Shown in pieces: positions 45,286-58,752 of a stretch of DNA of 64,000 bases. Each line of letters starts with the position of its first letter. The stretch's first letter is position 1. The position numbers and the translations under genes are program-made. Where the stretch lies: positions 1,449,501 to 1,513,500 of the forward strand of contig CAJHZI010000642.1 of NCBI GenBank assembly GCA_905160935.1, read 5' to 3'. The notes below the pieces were generated by a model. The model ran no database searches and had not been told where the DNA came from. It saw nothing but the letters and a program-made list of their open reading frames with translations. This stretch comes from Enchytraeus crypticus. Taxonomy: Eukaryota; Annelida; Clitellata; Enchytraeida; Enchytraeidae.

Positions 45286-46344
45286 TTTTCTTCCATGACT
45301 AAACTTTCATATAAGACACTGACTGTAGAGCCATTATGAACTGTCAGTAATTGAGGTTAAAGTTTGTTTGAGCGAACATTCTGCGGTATATTCAAGAAAC
45401 TGTTACGCTTATCTAACACTATATAAACTTCACGGTGCCAACATTCTGTATTATGTCTGAAACTAAAATATTAATTTTTGTGATACAAAATTAAGCTTTG
45501 AGTCAGTTAACGTTTTCACTTATTTCACGTACCCGGTTGCATTGCATTCAAAACTCAATTGTTTTTATTAACTCGAGTGAAAGTGTACAAACTTGAGAAA
45601 AATCTGAAAAGTTAATCATTTTTATGAAGTCATATGGTGGATTCACTATGATAATGTCGTTTAAGAAGTCAACTTTTAGGGTCGATGGAAGCTTTGAAGA
45701 AGCATCAGCTAAGCAATTTGCTATAATCTAGGCTATGTGGAAGCCAGTGTCAGAGCAAATGGTGATTTTGTAGATGGTAAGGTGATGTACTAGAAGATGA
45801 TAATCAGAGAAAGGCAAGCAACGCACTCTAAATGAGACTGAAAGTCTTAGCAGCGATAATCATAAACAAATTTGACAATTTAATATTGTAGTTTTAGTAA
45901 TTTGTAAACAATATGCTTATGTATTATATGCTATCTCTTACTTTAGATTTGTAGTTTGCGTTACGCTTGTTCTTCTTATAATTTGCTACTTGTCCTGCCA
46001 TCTGTCCATGACTTCAAGCTGGCAGCTTTGAATCGTCGTGCTGCAATTATGATAAATATTAACAAATGACGATATCGTTATGAAATATTTAAATCATTTA
46101 GTGCAATTTTAATAATTATAGCAAAATATTAATTTTTATGACCTACACAGTAGGCCGGAGTTCGTCTAACACAGAGTAATTCTATAACTACTCCATGAAT
46201 TAAATATTAGATAGAATACTGACTACACGTTGTACATCTGATTATTATGACTTGTAAGTTTTATTTAGCATTATTAGCAACTATTAAGCCAATTGACATC
46301 GAAATCTCCTTCATTTAATAAAGCTGAAAAAGTTAACATCACTT

Positions 46345-46392
46345 TGTGAAATGATCAACTATATTGATATCTATCACTTTTAATTTGTTCAA
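46345..46392 (-). mobile_element. SINE-B 3' fragment
   Basis: GTGAAATGATCAACTATATT and GATATCTATCACTTTTAAT match the SINE-B 3' end only. Confidence 0.5.
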
Positions 46393-46479
46393 CGTTACAA
46401 TGCTATCACAAAAATGTGGCATACAGTTTATTTTCGAATTTCATAATTTTATAAATATTATTATTTTTGGTCTCTCTGG

Positions 46480-46532
46480 GTTTTGTGTCCGCCGGGCCAC
46501 TGAAGAATAGACCAACGGTAAACTGCACTAAA
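46480..46532 (+). mobile_element. Short fragment of LINE 3' region (repeat D/E1)
   Basis: GGGCCACTGAAGAATAGACC and AACGGTAAACTGCAC. Confidence 0.45.
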
Positions 46533-47599
46533 CATCATGCTTACTAAAACATACAAATATGAGAATAATGTGACACAAAAACAATCTTTGTAGAAAACAT
46601 GTGAAAAGTCTGCTTTTGGAGTAGCAGAGGGTGCTTTGTTTAATGGAGTGACTTGGAGTTATTTTAACTAATCAATTCACATGAAAAATACATCTTCATG
46701 CGTATAAAGATATTCTGTATCGATAAAATATTTATGTTAAGAAATTCTGCTGCGATTTTATTACATTTTAACTCTCTACTTTGAATGCTATTAAAAATTC
46801 TTTTCTTGAATATATGGCAAGGAGGAGCAAATAATTTACGGTAGTTATAGCCAGGATTTAATCTATACAGAGCCACTATTTTTTAGGAAATATTAAGCAT
46901 GATTAGCATACACTTTTTGCACTAATATTTGGCCTTATATCTTATAGCAATTTGTTCACTTATATCTGGCCATAATAAAAATTGTATATGACATCTGGGA
47001 GGCACATCCTCCATGCTACTCCACCGGCTAGTTCAGAATTTATTCTATTTAGTAAATTAATATCTATTAAATGATACCATACTATCTCGTTAACGGCAGT
47101 CAGTGTGACAGAAACTTAATTTTAAAATGATTTGAACTTTGTAGGGCACACGTGTACTGAATAGTTAAGTGTTAAGCCTTACATACAAACTGGACTTGAT
47201 TTACTAAATGATTGCGTGATTTATTTGCTGTGTATTCTACTACGTATAGACTTATGGCCATGATATAGTGCAACAACGCTATCTTTCAAAGCATTCGCTT
47301 ATCTGTGTGTAACTAGAGGCAGATCCAAGTGGAGAGGGAGTGAGTAGGGTTCCATCAAGTCGAATCTGCAAATACTACGATATTCTACCCTCATATATAC
47401 AATTACTGTAGCAATCGGGGCAAGGACATGAATTAACTTTTATTAGATTGACGGGGCAATGAAGACGTCATGTTGAGAATTTGATTCCTTTGCTTTCTCA
47501 CCACTTCCTGAGTGTTAACCCTGATCCGCCACTTAAATTGCTTAATTCTTAATTCAGTTATGACGCTAATACACTACAAAGTATTAAGAAAAGCATAAC

Positions 47600-47612
47600 A
47601 TATATATATTAT

Positions 47613-47665
<53 letters not shown>
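47600..47665. repeat. (AC)n then (AT)n microsatellite
   Basis: About 20 bp of AC followed by about 30 bp of AT. Confidence 0.95.
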
Positions 47666-47668
<3 letters not shown>

Positions 47669-48349
47669 AGTTATGGATTAAAATGAATATTAATCTCTGT
47701 TGTTATTGTCTATTGTTGGTAATATAATACTAGACGCAGAAAGGAATGTGTTTATCGGTTTTTACTATTAAGAAATTAAGAATGCATTATTTATTTTATA
47801 CGTAATTGGTACTTTATATAACTCAAATACCTAAGTAGTCCATGTACGTGTATATTAAATTTCTATATGAGAAAAGATTTAGACTAATTTGAAATTAATC
47901 ACTGTTTGTTTCCATATAAATATTAATGGATTTTAGTCAAACATACAAAGTTTCGATCTTGATTGCCTAATATTTTCATTGTTATTCAACTATAATTTCA
48001 CATAAGGCTTGGAAATTGTAATTTTGCATATTTCATTCTGATTAGACTAAGATTTCTAGACTATGATAATGTTACCTGACACCCTATCTCATATGCGGCC
48101 CGACTTGTACGATGTAGGAAACTGGGTTTCGTTACAGATCCCTGAATTTCTTTACATAGTAATTTTGTTTATGAGAGGAGGGAGGAGCGTGTTATCTCAA
48201 CAAGTGACGGAGTTGATCAGATCTTGTAAAATTAAACACAGAATGAAAGACAAGTGATTTCAGGAGGCATCGCTGGTATCTGAGGCTCCGTAGCAATGAC
48301 ATTTTTATCAACCTCGACGTCAAACCATTCCAACCTGAAAGGATATCAA

Positions 48350-48488
48350 AGGCTAGAGCTGAATCCAAGTTTAACGTCAGTTTCCTCTTCGAGAGCATGT
48401 CAGTTAAAGGGAGAGTATTGGATTTGAACCCTGTACATACTACTCCGCTGTCAAGCAATTAACTTGACAACATGCTGCCGGCTCAGCC
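48350..48488 (-). mobile_element. SINE-A-like copy, diverged
   Basis: AACGTCAGTTTCCTCTTCGA, GGATTTGAACCCTGTACATA, CTACTCCGCTGTCAAGCAAT, CTGCCGGCTCAGCC. It shares the divergent CCGGCTCAGCC head with the copy at 55718. Confidence 0.65.
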
Positions 48489-48704
48489 AAATCTTTTGCG
48501 TAATTTTAAGTGAAAATAATTAATTAATTAATAATTTATTAATTTAACTAAAGGTAAATATTCACCATGGCATTGTCCTATATAATCTGTTATGAAGCAT
48601 CAAGTTCAATCGGTATATCCACGTTGCAACAAACATGAACTAACAATAGAAAGGAGCAGCATAGAAAAAGCCAAAGTTAACGGCACAAAATATTAAATAA
48701 GACT

Positions 48705-48800
48705 ATAACCGAGTTCAACGTCAGTTTCAACTCTCGACACTTTTATCCATGACAGGTGACACTAGGATTTGAACATCGCAGCTTCTGATCCCCAGTCAGA
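48705..48800 (-). mobile_element. SINE-A-like fragment, diverged
   Basis: TTCAACGTCAGTTTCAACTC, TCCATGACAGGTGACACTAG, GATTTGAACATCGCAGCTTC, TGATCCCCAGTC. Confidence 0.55.
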
Positions 48801-49052
48801 AATGCATCTTAATCCGCATTAAGAAATCAATGAGTCCACCATTAATTGATTCAGATTAATCACATACAGCCTATTCTTTTACCGGCGCTTTTAATATAGT
48901 CAATGAACGAAAATTCAGACGAAAATAGCACGAAATGTTTGCAATTAAGGATAACAATTTGTCAAATTAAGGATAAAAGTCTTCATTTTCGTTCTGATCT
49001 AGGTGTTAATACTTTTCTATTAACTGAAAGTTACCTTCTTTTCGCTATAGAT

Positions 49053-49239
49053 TATTGAGTAGGCCTCTGGTCTGAACGTATGAAATCATGCCGTATGTCG
49101 CATCTGATATCAGTGTCATCTGGTGAATCATGTAAATATCACATATCTTTTGTGAGCATTCACTTGAAATATGCAGCCCCTATTGAGTAGGCCTCTGGTC
49201 TGAAAGTATGAAATCATGCCGTATGTCGCATTTAATAAT
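49053..49239. repeat. Direct repeat of about 50 bp, 128 bp apart
   Basis: TATTGAGTAGGCCTCTGGTC ... CATGCCGTATGTCGCAT occurs at 49053 and 49181. Confidence 0.9.
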
Positions 49240-52149
49240 AATTGCATAATTGATTAATATAAATGTTCACTCTTATAATTCACTCTATAACAAGATAGTA
49301 CATTTTGCAAAAAAATTCATTCAGTAAGAACCTGGCAACTTTGAAGATTCATTGGACGAATATCTTAACGATACGCCAATATCTAGTTATGAATAATGAT
49401 ATCCAGGTTTTTCATTAGTAGAGTAGGCCTGGTTAAGTAGTTTAAACGATCGAAGTAGTTAAATGTAAACTAATGAAGACATATAAATTAAGAAAGAGAC
49501 AAATAGAAATAGAGAGACAGATAAATTAAATAAGATAGAAAAAACTGAAAGTTTTCAAGCATCTGTCCATAGAAGTATTACTTATTGAAAATTATGGTAA
49601 TGAACAATAAATTTTAACTCTGAGTTCCCTTTAAAAACATATCAAAAATTTCGTGAGCAGCACGAAAACGTTTCTGAAAAATGCAAAGGAATTACTTAGC
49701 TGTTTTAATAATCTAATGATTGGAGTATTCAAGTTTAAATACCGGCATATACATGTAAGACGTTTAATGAGAGATAGATTTATATTCTTAATTATGTAGG
49801 CCCTAATTTGTTTATGATTTGCATGTAAGTTATTAGCATGCATGCCTATGAGCACTACGAAACGTGTTCAAAATCTCACTGGAATGTTTCAGGCAGTGCG
49901 CCTGTGGCCAAAGAAACAGAAACTTAGCGTTAAGAATGTTGATTAAAAACGATAAATCACGGAATGCCAATTGAGAGAAATCTCTCAAAATATTCATTTA
50001 ATAAAAAATTATACACGACACGTTTCCGTTCGTCTCCATGAAGTTTCTTCATCTGAATTCGCTAAGGCAATAGTAATGGTAACGGTAAAACAAAATTATC
50101 GCTCAATACTTTTTAAAGTATTTATTGGGTGCCAGGCATTAAAATTTTACAGTTTCATAATTCTCATCGGATTAGAGGCATTCTTAAACCTAATCAATTC
50201 TCAAATTGTTCAAACCGCTGTAGTATATTAATTGTGCTTGCAAATGTATTAAAATAGTGTCGAGAATAATAACAAAAAAAATATAAGTAATAATCGGCTT
50301 ATACCGTTATCTTGGTACACCTTGTCAACACAAAGTGGCTTTAGGTCGTGCGAATTGTTTGCCTTAAACCAGACATCTGTAGAACGCTAGCACTTCAATC
50401 ACACCTTTGCCAATAAAGCGATAGATGGTGGCTTCAGTGGTTGCCTGGAAATGACGAAGTGCCGATAATATCTTCAAGTACTACTTCACAGTAATATTGA
50501 GTCTTTGATAACGAAGATGAAGGTGTTCCTAGCAGGTGATAATTCTATCAGGTGGGAGAGTTTGGGCGCAGTAATATTTACAATGCCCCAGTATCATGTC
50601 CAGGCTATTACCGGGTAAACCAAACACAAATTACGAGTTTACTACAGTGGTGACCAAAGAGAAAACGCAGAAGGCAATGGAAAACCAGCTTAGAAGTTAT
50701 ATTAGCTAGGTCAATTATAGTAAGATTTTGTAAAAACTTTAAAAGCAAATCTAATTGTGGCATGTTACTATTATCTAACAAGACTTAGTAGGGTTTGACG
50801 CACTTCACTGGTCGATTGATGATAAGGTTCAGGATAAGGTTGAAGTGTTCTCCTATGAAGCAAGTGGCCTGGGTTCAAAGCCCAGATCAGTCAACAAAGA
50901 ATGGATATCCCATTTAACACTGGAAGGTTAATCGTGTATCGGGTTTTGATAAATAGCAAAAGAACTAATTTTTAATTTAAATGATTAAAATCGTTTTAGG
51001 AACCTATAGAGCAGTCTTAAATAGCGTTCACCTGTCACATGACAGCCCTATAGAAATGGTTGTTTAAATTAAATAACTTTTTCCATTTTGTTGTTAATAC
51101 AGCCCATTCTTAAAAAGCGTCCAAAAATGTCCTTACACAAGGAAGACCGAATAATATTTTAGTTTACAGTATTTTGTCAGTATGCTATGCTTATTTCTAA
51201 TATACAAATGTTTAGTAAGAATAAACAGCATTTAACTTGTTTGCTCATTCAATCGTTTTGTTGCATTGTTTTTACTAAAGATGTAAATCCAAGATGAAGG
51301 ACAAAACACGGATGCTAGAGACACTTTCAATGAAGAGGAAGAGACATTATCCAATCAACTGATATTTAAAAAATATAGGCCATGCTTATACTACATAACT
51401 ACATAATATATAAACTATATCTTGACAAAATCGTTTTAGGAACCAATAAAGGAAGCTATATACATGTATAATAAAAGTTAAACTATATAAGATTAGTTAA
51501 GCTCTATCAGACGATCTATATGCTCGGATATATTACTCGAAATTAAGGATGGTCCACTAACGCCCTAATTGGTCGACAGAGTTTAGGTTTCCCCCAGTTT
51601 CTACCAGGCGCCCTGCCTCAACCCACCCCCCTCCCTCATCCTCACCCCTCTCGCTGCAGCGCCGTCACCTGCAGCCCTGATGAGAGGCCTCGTCACTTCA
51701 GCGACACTCTCAGTTAACAGCCTCTATGTGAGAGAGCAGCAACTATTAGATTATTAGATTAGTAACTGTTAGATGTAGTAGCTGTACAGTGCAGTATTTG
51801 CTTAAAAGTTTTAATATTAAAGTTTAAAATTTACACCATCCGATCGTTCCTCTTTAATGTACTAATATTAGTAATAGTTATGGCACTGAAGTAGTACGGT
51901 GTGTAATTTAGTGCATTTCGTTATAGATATAAGTGTAATTTATTTCGGGTTAAGTATTTCTGAATGATTGATGCCATATTTAAAATATTTCATTTATGCA
52001 GGTATCTGATTATATCTCTCGCTATTAATATTTATAAATGTTAAGTAACAACAGTTAAAATGATAATTTAAGACAACTTTCTATATTTTGTGATTTTAAA
52101 ACAATGTATCGTAGCTCGGTTACTATCGTCTTTAAGCCTCAGAGTTCCC
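49240..52149. other. Intergenic, nothing recognised except a GC-rich patch
   Basis: 51590-51720 is GC-rich and C-rich in otherwise AT-rich DNA. It could be a distal promoter or non-coding exon of a downstream gene. Confidence 0.35.
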
Positions 52150-52205
52150 TTGTTGTTTTCTGGCCGTTGAAGAATAGACCACATGGAAACTGCGTGTGTA
52201 TTACT
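52150..52205 (+). mobile_element. Short fragment of LINE 3' region (repeat D/E1)
   Basis: TGGCCGTTGAAGAATAGACC, ACATGGAAACTGCGTG. Confidence 0.45.
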
Positions 52206-52374
52206 AGGCAAATAACCAAGAAGTGAGGCTGGCATAGAGAATAACACCTGAATCCATATATTTATCTACCCTTAGGTTATATTTAGGTGTGTGCAAGACA
52301 GAGCCTTTTTCTGAGGAATTATCATGTTGATCGATTAAACACTATATCTGAAGCGTTAAAGCTAACTGCGGGGA

Positions 52375-52415
52375 ATATATACATACATATACCTGCCATT
52401 CGGTAGAGCACCAAT

Positions 52416-52448
<33 letters not shown>
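52375..52448 (+). mobile_element. Retroelement tail (E1/E2 terminus) with (GA)n
   Basis: ATACCTGCCATTCGGTAGAG, CACCAATAACAGAGAGAGAG. Confidence 0.5.
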
Positions 52449-52450
<2 letters not shown>

Positions 52451-53169
52451 TCTTCAGACGTTCAACTAGTTGTTTCATACATATACATGTATGTATGAAA
52501 ATGACGTCCAGTACATTATGGAGCTTCATGTAGACCGCAGTAGTATAATTGCAGTATAATTCAACTCTGCCAATAATTCGGCGCTGACACCGCTATATAA
52601 GTTTTCACTGCTAAAATTATATTAATAATAAATAGAAATGACTATAATAATAATGATAATAATGGCCCAATTACAATCTGCAAGGTCCTTCAAGCGATAT
52701 TATTATTTAAAACCAGCCTTCCAGCCGCGCGTTGTTGCGAAACATGAATTATTTATACATGTATATTCTAATTCCTGAACTCGCATCCGTCAACCCCTGT
52801 CAGTGGCCCTATTGTTCTTGACTTTGTCTCTGTCATCTTCATAGTCGCAGACCCATAAAAATCAACAAGAAGTAAAATTCTCAAAATACTTCGTATTGCG
52901 CTATCTGAGCAATGAAGAAAATGCGTTAACCGATTGGATAAAATTTTAAATGCCGATTGGATAAAATTTTAAAAGCTCCTTTACTTCACCAGAAACTGTG
53001 TTAAAATGTGTTTGGGGCAGATATTCTATATTTTTAAAAGAAGCTTACGCTGGAGTGTACCCAACAAATTAGTAAAGCTCCACGACAACGAGATGAATGG
53101 AGTAATAATGCATGAAGGACAGAGAGACGTTATTTGAAACAGTAGACCTATTCAGCATACGACGTATAC

Positions 53170-53176
53170 ATGCAGT

Positions 53177-53209
<33 letters not shown>

Positions 53210-53300
53210 TATATATAATATATATACATGTATATATATATATATATTATATATAATATATATACTGTATATACATGTATATATATATATATATTTATAC

Positions 53301-53335
<35 letters not shown>
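53170..53335. repeat. AT-rich microsatellite
   Basis: Blocks of (TA)n separated by ACATGTA and ATATTATATA pieces. Confidence 0.95.
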
Positions 53336-53341
<6 letters not shown>

Positions 53342-53814
53342 TATCCTAAACTAATTTTCATTTTCCCACTTCATAGAAATTTAAAATTAAGTTAAACATA
53401 ATCTGTCGAGTTTCTTTAAAGCAGTTGCATTGTATTGATTGTGATATGAGGCTATGCAAATGCGGTGAAAATATTTGCAGTAATATCAATCCGTAATAAT
53501 GATAGGCCGCCGGCGTTTACATTCATTGTTTTCTATTTGACTAATTAAAGAGAAGAACTGGAACGTGAATTTATTGTTTGAGTGCATTGCGCGGCAAAAC
53601 AATAGCGGTTTATATAGAAGTAAGGACTGGAGCAATTTATCGGAACTTAAATAGTCTGGTTTATTTATGTGGACGGGTTTTCTGGATGTTAGACTCACAC
53701 CCAATCTCTTTGACTTCATATTGCTTGTTATTGTCGTAGACGACGAAGACGACTTATTATTTAAGTATTTTGATTTCAATTGCGTAAATTAGCGATTTGA
53801 TGCAGGGCTCAAGG

Positions 53815-53958
53815 GTAAAATCTAAAAGTAGAGCTAATGTTGACGTCAGTTTCGTCACACGAAAGCCATGTCAGTGACGAGTGAGCCTGGATTTGAATCC
53901 CGCACATACGGATCCACGGTCCAATACATGTATCTTACCGACATCGCCACTGCCAGTA
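53815..53958 (-). mobile_element. SINE-A, near full length
   Basis: GACGTCAGTTTCGTCACACG, TGTCAGTGACGAGTGAGCCT, GGATTTGAATCCCGCACATA, and TACCGACATCGCCACTGCCA at the head. Confidence 0.78.
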
Positions 53959-54499
53959 CTGTAATGGACTGTTAGGAACGAATGGATTTTGCGTATTTAG
54001 ACTAGTTTCACTACCTCCTCTATTTTCTCAGTTTTACTCTATTTCTTAAGAACTTTTAGTTTGCCCATCCAATGAGCGTTGTCTTTGTATTGCTCGTTGC
54101 TGTCATAGACCACAATGGTCTGTAGATACAGTTGTTGTTGTTGTAATGTTGAAAAAAAATTCAGTTCCATTTGAAAGAGCTGTACAAAATGGCTGTATAT
54201 CAGTCATTTCTGTCTATAGTTCACCCGATGTTGAGTAGTTAGACGTTGCACCCTACATTAACCTTGCCTCTATCCTTTGTCGCCTGTGTATTAAATTGTG
54301 CCTTTTAAATACGGTTCATCTTTTTATAAAGTAGTCTCGAAGTTCGATTAGCTTAAAATACTGCAGCGTAATTCTTGTTAATATTAATACTTTAAAATAT
54401 TTTCAAGAATAGAGGGAGGGGGAATTACTGTAGATTTCGGTGGATTGAAGTGTCATAGAGGATCGATCTAAAACGTGAATGAGAAATGGATAATCCTTA

Positions 54500-54668
54500 G
54501 CGTATACTTGTAAATACAGCGTTAATACAAATATACAGTGCATTGACTTGTAGATATGGAATTAATGTAAATATACAGTGCATTGATTTGCAGATACAGA
54601 GTTAATGCAAAGATGCAGTGTATAGATTTGTTGTTACAGAGTTAATGCAAATATATCGTGCTTAGATA
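54500..54668. repeat. Tandem repeat, about 52-bp unit, 3-4 copies
   Basis: CAGAGTTAATGCAAATATAC ... GTGCATTGATTTGTAGATA. Confidence 0.85.
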
Positions 54669-55717
54669 TTTGGCAATAAAGGCACCACAACAACTAAGTA
54701 TAACAACAAATCTTTCTATCTCAATTTAGTATCTGTCTAGACTAGCGACTAGACAGATAACTAAAGAGCAGTCTGCTAGTCCTTGTTTACGTCATAAAAA
54801 ATACATTAGGCTTCAAATATGGCGACTGGACTGAGAGTGTAATGCATCCACTGACTTATTACAACTCCAGTGTGGGCGACGCAGCAACCTTTTTTGCTGA
54901 ATTAATCGATCAGGCAATGCCACTGTTACTATATAGTAACGTAAGAATTAGATACCCTTTCTCAGTCTAATTTAAGATGGTTTAAATCCTGTCAGCTTCA
55001 GTACAAGCATTGATTAATGGTATGAAATGTTAATGAATGAAATCAGATACGCTGAGGTCTACTGCTACCTATCCATCATTCCGTGTTATTATTAATAATT
55101 TATTATTATTAATTTAGTGTAATTATGCATCCATAAATAGTTTATGTTTCTACGTTACCAGTGTGTTTATATTTTACTATCTATTGGAGAGAAGTCGTTA
55201 CAGAGATAGGTTCTGTTAAATATATGCCCTGATGGAAGAAGTCCTGAGATATACTTTCTAAATATTGCCTATGGCATTGCGCGTTTCAGAAGTTTGAATG
55301 CAAAGCTGATAATTTCAGAATCGATCCTTTGGTTAACATCAAAAGTTGTTGAATGTTACGCAGAGTAAGGTGGTAAAAGTTAAGCCGTTATGAAAGAAGT
55401 TTAACGTCTGTTTTCTGTATGACACTACTAATGTCAAAGGCGGATTCACTTTAGTTTCAAACATTTGGCCTCATACGTGCCATACAGTTGAGATACGAAC
55501 TCGAACATTTAATCAGTAAGATTGTGGATTTCTAACTCTCATCGGTTGGTGTCTGCATGATGGAGTTGAATATCTTCTTGCCCAGTCCCTGCATGTATTC
55601 GTTTAAATTCTTTTTTGATTATATTCTTATGTATTCTTGAGTAGTTATTGTAGATGATACTTCTGTGAAAACTGGCGTCACTTAAAAATTCGGAAACGAC
55701 CCTAATTTTATTAGGCT

Positions 55718-55850
55718 AAGACCAAGTTTTACGTAAGTTTTCTGCTTGAATAGCCTGTCAATAACAGGAAGAGCACTGGATTTGAACACTGCACGTACTG
55801 ATCCGTTGTCGACCTACTTGCCAATAGGCAACCGGCTCAGCCCATGTTAT
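55718..55850 (-). mobile_element. SINE-A-like copy, diverged
   Basis: AAGACCAAGTTTTACGTAAG, TGGATTTGAACACTGCACGT, ACTGATCCGTTGTCGACCTA and GGCAACCGGCTCAGCC. With 48350-48488 it suggests a subfamily with its own head sequence. Confidence 0.65.
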
Positions 55851-57017
55851 ATAATTTATTTTAACTACAAATTATAGAATGTAGTTTAATATTTAACTAC
55901 AGTCGTAGTTATGGCTTAAAGATGCGATTTTTTTCTTTATTGTATGAAATTTCCTTTATTTCACCGATACATGTGATTCTGGCCTTATGAAGTACGTTCT
56001 GCTTTCAATATACCGCGATGACAAATGTATCCATTAAGATATATGACATAACGTGTTGAGTTAGATACGAATGTGACAGCGAGCCATGCACGATGTATTG
56101 TAAAGAACGATGAAATTATTTGAGGTCATGACCCCGTCTCGTGCCGTCACTTGATCCCCAAACCCCTCTACCCCCCAATCATTGTATGGGCACGCGCCGC
56201 TGACGCCTGTCCCTCTTTCTACCCCCAAACCTAAACCTTCCTGAACCCTGTTGAGAAGATAATTCTAATATTAAGGTCCAGTAAGATTGCAAAATGCTTA
56301 AGAGTTATGAATTTGTAGCAAGCATGCCTGATAAGCTAGAGGCCCATGGTTCGAAACTCTGAGGTGCTGCCTGTTCGTTAGAAAGCACTCTTGGTAAGTA
56401 AGCGATCGTTTCGCCTTATGGCTCTATTTTTATATTTATTGACTAAATTGTTTAATTTTGAGAACGATATTCGGTATGTAGCGCTTCAATTGCCTAACAA
56501 CAAAATTCCGGACGATTAGCAGCAATTGAACAGGTTTGATGACTAGGCCTATTGATTAAATTATATACAATTCTTGATCAAGCGAACATTAGTCTAATTA
56601 TTGTCGTTATTGAAAATTTTCTGATAATGATAGATAGATAGATTAGTAGAGTGATAAAGCACGGCGAGATCGGAAGAAATTTTGGTCACGTAAATCTAAA
56701 GAAAGTTCGAAGAGTACAAGCAAATCAAGAAGACATAAAAGCACACAGACAGTTATATAGGCGTATTGGCAGTGTGATTAATTGTTGATTTATATTTGTT
56801 GCTAAAATTTGTATACAATACGTTGCTCCGTAATTGTCGTAGGTCACGCCATGGTGTGTTTTATCCAATAAGAAAGCGGTCCAGTGACGAACTGATTCGA
56901 GTAGTCAAGCGGAGTGCAGATGTTTTCTGATCTAATGGCCTCGTCAGTTCGTTTGATTCATCGTGCCTTTTACATAAACGTTTTTAGTAGATTTGCTTGT
57001 GTAATGAGATGCTTGCG
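55851..57017. other. Intergenic; GC-rich patch at 56125-56250
   Basis: The C-rich patch and a tRNA-B-box-like GGTTCGAAACTC near 56348 are the only notable points. Confidence 0.35.
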
Positions 57018-57580
57018 TACTCTCCACAGTACTTTATGCAGTACTCTAAACAGTAGTACTCTAAACAGTACTTTATACAGTACTCTAAACAGTACTTTAT
57101 ACAGTACTCTAAACAGTACTTTATACAGTACTCTAAGCGGTACTCTCCACATTGCTTTCTACAGTGCTATCTACAGTACATTCTTCAGTACTGGCTGGAG
57201 CCAGTTGCGTAGTCGGTAAGATACTCGACCGCGGATCAGATGGTGCCGGTTCAAATCCTGGGCTCGCCCGTCACTGACATCGCTTTCGAGTGAGGAAACT
57301 GACGTTAACCTTAGCTTTACCAGCTTTTACTAGCTATTATATTGTATGCAGTACTGTTTGCATTATCTCTGCAGTATTTTCCACAGTACTATCTACTGTA
57401 CAATAGTCTATATGAAGTACTCTATACGGTACTATCTACAGTACTTTCTACATTACGATCTACAATATTCTCTTCAGTCGTCTCTACAATACTTGAATAC
57501 TCTCTAGTCTCTACTGTACACTTTACAGTACTTTTTACATTACATTATACATTATTCGCTACAGTAATCTCTAAAGTACT
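57018..57580. repeat. CAGTACT-type tandem repeat interrupted by SINE-A
   Basis: Left part (57018-57190) is close to a 22-bp unit ACAGTACTCTAAACAGTACT + TT. The right part (57345-57580) is much more degenerate. Confidence 0.85.
57191..57332 (+). mobile_element. SINE-A, full length, inserted in a tandem repeat
   Basis: CTGGCTGGAGCCAGTTGCGT, TCGGTAAGATACTCGACCGC, GGTTCAAATCC (B box), CCCGTCACTGACATCGCTTT, and TTAGCTTTACCAGCTTTTAC. On both sides the sequence is a CAGTACT-type tandem repeat. Confidence 0.85.
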
Positions 57581-58752
57581 GGTAGAACTGACATTGCTCA
57601 CTGCAAATATTTTGCTAATTAATTGTGAATATTCGTATGTGTCCGTCATAATTACGATATGTTTCATAAATAAATATGCCGTATTTGATTAAAAAATAAG
57701 CGGTATTAGCAATAGAAGTCAGCCATTATTAATAAAAGTGTTACTTTATGTAACTTATGTTTACTATTTTGTTCTCGGTATCAAATGTCTAATTTAAAAC
57801 ATCTCCTTTTCTTTTAAATTTTTTAAAGTTGAGTTTTGATTTTTTAAATTCTGAGTGAGTTTTTTTTATTGCATTTGACGGATTGAACATTATCCATGAG
57901 CAATACACTGACAGTGCATTACTGAAATGACATGGGACATGAGAAATGATGAAATGCGCCGGAATGTAAAGCATTGATGTAAAAACCATCTGCTTGGATA
58001 TTACTTTGACTTCGAAGCTAAATTTCTGTCTGTCTTGTAAAGAACTAACGCGCCAATTTATGAGAATGATAAATATTTCGTATGGCTTAGCTGTGCGTAA
58101 AAATGATTTATTGATGCGTGACTGTTGAAATAAAGTAGAAGTTTATTGGATACGCTATTACGTTTGATTGTTAGAATGGCGAACTTACATGAGTTATGGC
58201 TTAGCAGTGAAGTACCATAGAAGTTTATAATTAGAGACTACAGAGGGAAATATATTTCTTTACTCGATAACCGAGCGATGAATTAATTGATATGGAGACG
58301 ATAGGGTATGACAAATGTAATTTTTAAATATCTAAAGGATTAACTGATCGAACTGATCGAGTAAATAAATTCATGATTGTATTAATTAAAATGAACAAAT
58401 AATTAAATTTTATATTGATGCATTTTCAGATTGCCTCGTTTTAAAAACCACCCGATGGATATAAATTAGTTAATAAATCGGTCGATATCTCACGTTACTA
58501 TTGTAGTCTAGGTCTGTAGTAATAGTTGTTAGAGAGGCTTCGATAATCAGAAAAACACAGTCGAGCTATACAGTAGTTTAAACTAATATCAACAAAGTCT
58601 ATTTGCAGCCGCTACATGCTATTAATATGTCTACTTATAGTTAGGGGTAATATAATGTAAAGGATAAATTACTAAATCTGATCTTGGTGTGCATTTATCT
58701 ATATGTTATGAAGAACTAATATATTTTAAGATTTGCATGTGAGACACTAACT
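57581..58752. other. Upstream region of the Dscam-like gene
   Basis: AT-rich; expected to hold 5' UTR or promoter. No motif is clear. Confidence 0.4.

Larger units (their letters stand above)
45286..48349. other. Intergenic, AT-rich, small repeat fragments only
   Basis: Holds a SINE-B tail, a LINE fragment and an AC/AT microsatellite. No exon was recognised. Confidence 0.5.

Noticed and set aside
48063..48257. 64-codon open frame with a hydrophobic segment
   Set aside because: No splice context, no family resemblance; within chance expectation for this length.
50845..50900. tRNA-like GGTTCAAAGCCC box near 50875
   Set aside because: No matching A box at proper spacing and no cloverleaf; at most a very old SINE trace.
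56310..56390. GGTTCGAAACTC, possible tRNA B box
   Set aside because: No complete tRNA fold could be drawn and no other copy of the surrounding sequence was seen.
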